64,000 bases of DNA, taken from Henckelia pumila. Taxonomy: Eukaryota > Streptophyta > Magnoliopsida > Lamiales > Gesneriaceae. A model generated the notes under the pieces. The model had not been told where the DNA came from. It made no database searches and worked only from the letters and a program-made list of their open reading frames with translations. Within the stretch, counting starts at the first letter, position 1, and every line of letters begins with the position of its first letter. The DNA lies in the NCBI RefSeq assembly GCF_033568475.1, contig NC_133123.1:152845753-152909752 (forward strand), given 5' to 3'. The position numbers were made by a program, and so were the translations under genes. Positions 60,649-64,000 of the stretch are shown here, piece after piece.

Positions 60649-63246
60649 ATGGCGGCTTATGCATCTCTTCTCTCTCTCGGACATATTATCGATCATTTGT
60701 TGCAACACTTGATACCGCGCCAAATGGCTGTTCTTGACAAAGCCCAGATCGATTCTCTCCTTGAAAATATCACTTTCTTGCAAAAGTTTCTTGAAGATTT
60801 TTCGCTGATGAGGAGGGACGAGATTCAGGGATTGGAGGAAAAAATTGTAAGCTCAGCGAATGCAGCAAAAGATGTGATTGAAAGTTTTGTGGCGGTTCAA
60901 ATTCTTCAAAATTCTAAAGCCAAAAGGAGATGGGTCGGGATATTTCGTTGCTTGGACTTTGTCAAACTTCTTGGGAAAAAAGGAACCCTCTCTAATGAAT
61001 TAAAGAGCTTCATTCCGTTCAGTCAAAATTTGCAGAAAGTAATAGAAGAAATCAGTTCTTTGAAGAAAGATGTGATGAAGATCAAGGAAACTGAAGGGAT
61101 CAAAATCATGGAGCAGCCAAGAAAAGCTGCCACTGCTGGTTCTTTCATACTAGGTGCTTCCCATAGCAAGAATACTATGGTGGGATTTGATGAGGATTTG
61201 ATTCAAATAATGGAGACACTCACCGGAGACGAATCAAATCTCCATATTCTTTCCATTGTCGGGATGGGTGGCATTGGTAAGACGACCCTCGCCAAAAATG
61301 TTTTCGACAATCCATTAATTGTGCAGCACTTTGATCGTCGTGCTTGGGTTACCATATCTCAACAATACAGTGTCCACGAAATTCTTTTAGGCCTATTAGA
61401 ATATATTGGAGTTCTTGTAGGGGGAGGTGAAGAAATCACTCAAGATGAATTAGGATTACGTCTGCATAAAAGTTTGTTTGATAGAAGATATTTCATTGTA
61501 ATGGATGACATGTGGAGTATCGAAGTTTGGGATGCCACAAAGAGGTTTTTTCCGGAGAATAACAATGGCAGTCGAGTCATGGTAACTACGAGACTAACAA
61601 ATGTGGCCGATGATTTTCGCTCGTGTGCCCCTCATCAACTACGTCTTCTAGACGAGGACCAAAGTTGGGCTTTGTTTTGTGACAAGGTGTTTGGACCAGA
61701 AAGTTGCCCTCCTGAGTTAGAGGAAGTAGGAAAGACAATTGTGAGAAATTGTGGAGCACTACCTCTAGCCATCGTTGTTATCAGTGGACTTCTCGCAAAG
61801 TGTAATCGAACGGTTGAATATTGGGAGTATGTTGCAAATGATACATATAAAGCATTGAATATGGGAGGTGATGGGCTCTGTTTTGAGATATTATATTTAA
61901 GTTACAAGCACTTACCAGTTCATCTAAAACCATGTTTTCTTTATATGGCCACGTTTCCGGAAGACAGTAAGATCAGAATTACAAGGCTCGTTAAATTATG
62001 GGTAGCGGAGGGGATTCTTAAACCGATAAGATCAAGAAGTTTGGAGGAAATTGCTGAGGAAAATTTAAAAGATCTGATAGATAGAAATCTCATCATGATT
62101 CATTATTACGGGTTTAGCAACAAAATGAAGACTTGCACCATCCATGATCTCTTAAGAGACCTATCAATCAGAGAAGCTCTGAAGGAGAATTTTCTCGGTG
62201 TAACTATGAAGGGTAGCAGAATCAGCAGGCTCATTACTCAGCGAAGCTCCGAGGAAGAGAAAATAAAATCATCGTTTGCAAAGCTGCATATATTGCGAGA
62301 AGTACTAAAAATGGGTTACGTTTGCTCTGATGAAGAAATTGTGCGATTAGTTAACTTTAGATACATTGATTTCAGGCTTACAATGTTAAAGAATTTGTTG
62401 AATACCTTAGAATCTGTATCCCTACTATGGAATCTGCAGACTATCACCATTGCTGGAGGAGCTTGGAGTCTTAAGCAGCCTACAATAAATCTACCGGCTG
62501 AAATATGGGAAATGCCACAACTCAGGCATATAAAAAGGGATGAAGGAGTCTTTCATTTGCCTGATCCACCGAGCACCAACATAAAAAATGGCAGGGGAGA
62601 CATTATTGTTCTGAAAAACCTGCAAACACTGCATAACATAAGGAATTTCAGGTGCACGGATGAGGTGGTTGATAGAATCCCAAACTTAAAAAAACTGGGA
62701 ATTACTTACAACAGGCGATTCCGCAATTGCTTTGGATGGGATCACTACAAAGTTTGCAATCTCGCCCGTTTATGCAATCTGGAATCACTTTTCTTAGAGG
62801 GTAATGAGAAGAATGTGCTGCAAAATGTGTGCTTTCCACCATCGCTCAAGAAGTTGACTTTGCAAAGGGGTGGATTGTGTTGGGAAGATCTGACGGCGGT
62901 CGGATCACTGCCTCATCTTGAAGTTCTCACTTTGATGGATGGAGCATTCAAAGGGCGTGAATGGAATCCCGTGGAAGGACAATTCCTTGAATTGAAGTGC
63001 TTGAGAATCAATGATACAGATGTTGAGGAGTGGACAGCAGACAGCTCTCACTTCCCACGCCTTGAGAAACTTATTCTTGCATGTCTTTATCATTTGAAGG
63101 AAATCCCACAAGGTATTGTAGAAATACCAACACTTCGATCAATTTCAGTTGTGCTATGTAATGAATCACTCAATTCTTCTGCAACGAAGATACAAGAGGA
63201 CCAACAAAACCTTGGAAATTCTGACCTTCTGGTTGGTGTCGCTTAA
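60649..63246 (+). CDS. CC-NB-LRR disease-resistance protein, R1-like (late-blight-resistance homologue type)
   Basis: This is a cytoplasmic immune receptor of the NLR class, one exon, 865 residues, open throughout. Residues 1-140 form an Rx_N-type coiled coil, with KDVIE at 74-78 in place of EDVID. NB-ARC spans about 178-505: P-loop GMGGIGKTT (205-213), kinase-2 FIVMDDMW (about 282-289), RNBS-B GSRVMVTTR (307-315), CGALPLA (368-374) as the GLPL motif, RNBS-D CFLYMATFPE (429-438), and IHD (498-500) at the MHD position. Leucine-rich repeats follow from about 540 to 850, irregular as is usual in this group (LCNLESLFLEG, LPHLEVLTLM, FLELKCLRI). The length fits the R1/R1A-like family. The MAAYASLLSLGHI start is typical of it, and the ATG at 60649 follows a CAACA context. 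A partial second start lies at 63861. The pathogen it recognises cannot be inferred. Confidence 0.94.
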   Translation: MAAYASLLSLGHIIDHLLQHLIPRQMAVLDKAQIDSLLENITFLQKFLEDFSLMRRDEIQGLEEKIVSSANAAKDVIESFVAVQILQNSKAKRRWVGIFRCLDFVKLLGKKGTLSNELKSFIPFSQNLQKVIEEISSLKKDVMKIKETEGIKIMEQPRKAATAGSFILGASHSKNTMVGFDEDLIQIMETLTGDESNLHILSIVGMGGIGKTTLAKNVFDNPLIVQHFDRRAWVTISQQYSVHEILLGLLEYIGVLVGGGEEITQDELGLRLHKSLFDRRYFIVMDDMWSIEVWDATKRFFPENNNGSRVMVTTRLTNVADDFRSCAPHQLRLLDEDQSWALFCDKVFGPESCPPELEEVGKTIVRNCGALPLAIVVISGLLAKCNRTVEYWEYVANDTYKALNMGGDGLCFEILYLSYKHLPVHLKPCFLYMATFPEDSKIRITRLVKLWVAEGILKPIRSRSLEEIAEENLKDLIDRNLIMIHYYGFSNKMKTCTIHDLLRDLSIREALKENFLGVTMKGSRISRLITQRSSEEEKIKSSFAKLHILREVLKMGYVCSDEEIVRLVNFRYIDFRLTMLKNLLNTLESVSLLWNLQTITIAGGAWSLKQPTINLPAEIWEMPQLRHIKRDEGVFHLPDPPSTNIKNGRGDIIVLKNLQTLHNIRNFRCTDEVVDRIPNLKKLGITYNRRFRNCFGWDHYKVCNLARLCNLESLFLEGNEKNVLQNVCFPPSLKKLTLQRGGLCWEDLTAVGSLPHLEVLTLMDGAFKGREWNPVEGQFLELKCLRINDTDVEEWTADSSHFPRLEKLILACLYHLKEIPQGIVEIPTLRSISVVLCNESLNSSATKIQEDQQNLGNSDLLVGVA

Positions 63247-63860
63247 TATTTTGATATCAAATATGGAATCAATTCATTATTATAATTTTTTTTTATCACT
63301 TGGATATTATTTCACTCTTATTAACAACAAGATATTGCTTAACTTTCATTATTAAAATTTTATGATGAACAAATGTAAATATCTATACTATGTATTAAAG
63401 TAACCTAATAGTAAAATTTAAATGAAAATTATGTCATCATCTATACATATAATATATATAATATTATAAAAATGTTACGGGTTTTAGAGTAATAACGTAT
63501 TTATAATTTATCTATAATCACATTATATTGTAAATAACTTTTAAAATTTGTTAAATTATTAAATATTATTTTATTTGTATCTAAAATTTTAAATATTTAA
63601 TTCAATGTAATATTTTGAAAATAAGATGATAATAATTAATTAACATACAAAATTTATATATATGACCAACAAATGACGCTAGTTGAATATTAAATAACCC
63701 AATTGAATAGTTTCAAGTTTCAACACAAGCAATGTGTGACCAAAGAGTATGTCGAAGCCGGTATATGGTTAGTATCCATATGTCAGATCCAACAATTTAT
63801 TTTTTTTATGCAAGCGAGATGTTTCAAATGGAAGTAGCATAGACACAATTGTGACGAACT
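63247..63860. other. AT-rich spacer after the NLR gene
   Basis: I see no gene. The sequence is extremely AT-rich from 63250 to 63680, with no clear transposon ends. The last 100 bp leads into the second NLR start. Confidence 0.6.
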
Positions 63861-64000
63861 ATGACGGCTTATGCATCTCTTTTCTCTCTCGGACATATTC
63901 TCGACCAAATGACTCATTTTGTAAAAGCACAGATCGATTCCAACAACATTTGTTTCGCCGGTATTTTGATCTCGTATTTCACATATTTTTTGCAAATGAT
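63861..64000 (+). pseudogene. Partial second R1-like NLR start, cut by the window end
   Basis: The ATG at 63861 opens MTAYASLFSLGHILDQM, almost the same as the NLR gene at 60649. Compared with it, about ten codons are missing before KAQIDS, and the residues after that no longer match. The frame stays open to the window end. It may be a decayed duplicate or a diverged paralogue that continues beyond 64000. Either way it shows local NLR duplication. Confidence 0.65.

Noticed and set aside
1..64000. CRISPR arrays, rRNA genes, bacterial operons
   Set aside because: The window is plant nuclear DNA. No regularly spaced repeat array, rRNA sequence or organelle/bacterial gene cluster is present.

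Overview
This window is nuclear plant DNA. It holds AT-rich intergenic sequence, GT-AG spliced genes, Ty1/copia and Ty3/gypsy LTR retrotransposons, plant LINE pieces, a tRNA-derived SINE, and a coiled-coil NB-LRR gene. The NB-LRR protein has the N-terminus typical of the R1-like late-blight-resistance-homologue group that is abundant in asterids, so I infer an asterid, perhaps Lamiales. That placement is an inference from protein style only.

Bases 1-26552 are one nested stack of retrotransposons. From the outside in: a Mutator-like fold-back element (only its last 46 bp, 26507-26552, survives here); a SIRE-lineage copia element on the minus strand (9988-26506, 5' LTR 25425-26506); a Tekay-like chromodomain gypsy element inserted in the SIRE protease/gag-pre-integrase linker (13054-23213, target-site duplication ATGTT); and a 2.5-kb solo LTR inserted in one Tekay LTR (19374-21901, duplication GATAC). 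To the left is a second copia family arranged as internal-LTR-internal-LTR (1-8517). It probably inserted into the 3' region of the SIRE element, whose 3' LTR is not in the window. Between them (8518-9987) are two compact plus-strand units, each TATA box - small ORF - AATAAA, antisense to the SIRE element and of no family I recognise.

Bases 26553-35275 are intergenic. They hold a SINE, a SIRE-like solo LTR (duplication TATTT) that contains a Tekay-like solo LTR (duplication CAACT), a 392-bp tandem duplication across the edge of the SIRE solo LTR, a 1.47-kb fold-back element (duplication AAATATATTA), and a small MITE.

Bases 35276-59475 hold one large host gene, a UTP20/DRIM homologue of the small-subunit processome. 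My hand-spliced model has 31 exons, all GT-AG and all in phase, and gives 2,684 residues. Its introns carry at least five LINE pieces. Two site II (TGGGCY) motifs lie about 320 bp upstream of the start codon, as is common for plant ribosome-biogenesis genes.

Bases 60649-63246 hold a single-exon CC-NB-LRR gene of 865 residues with an intact open frame. A partial second copy of its start lies at 63861 near the window end, so this is probably the edge of an NLR cluster.
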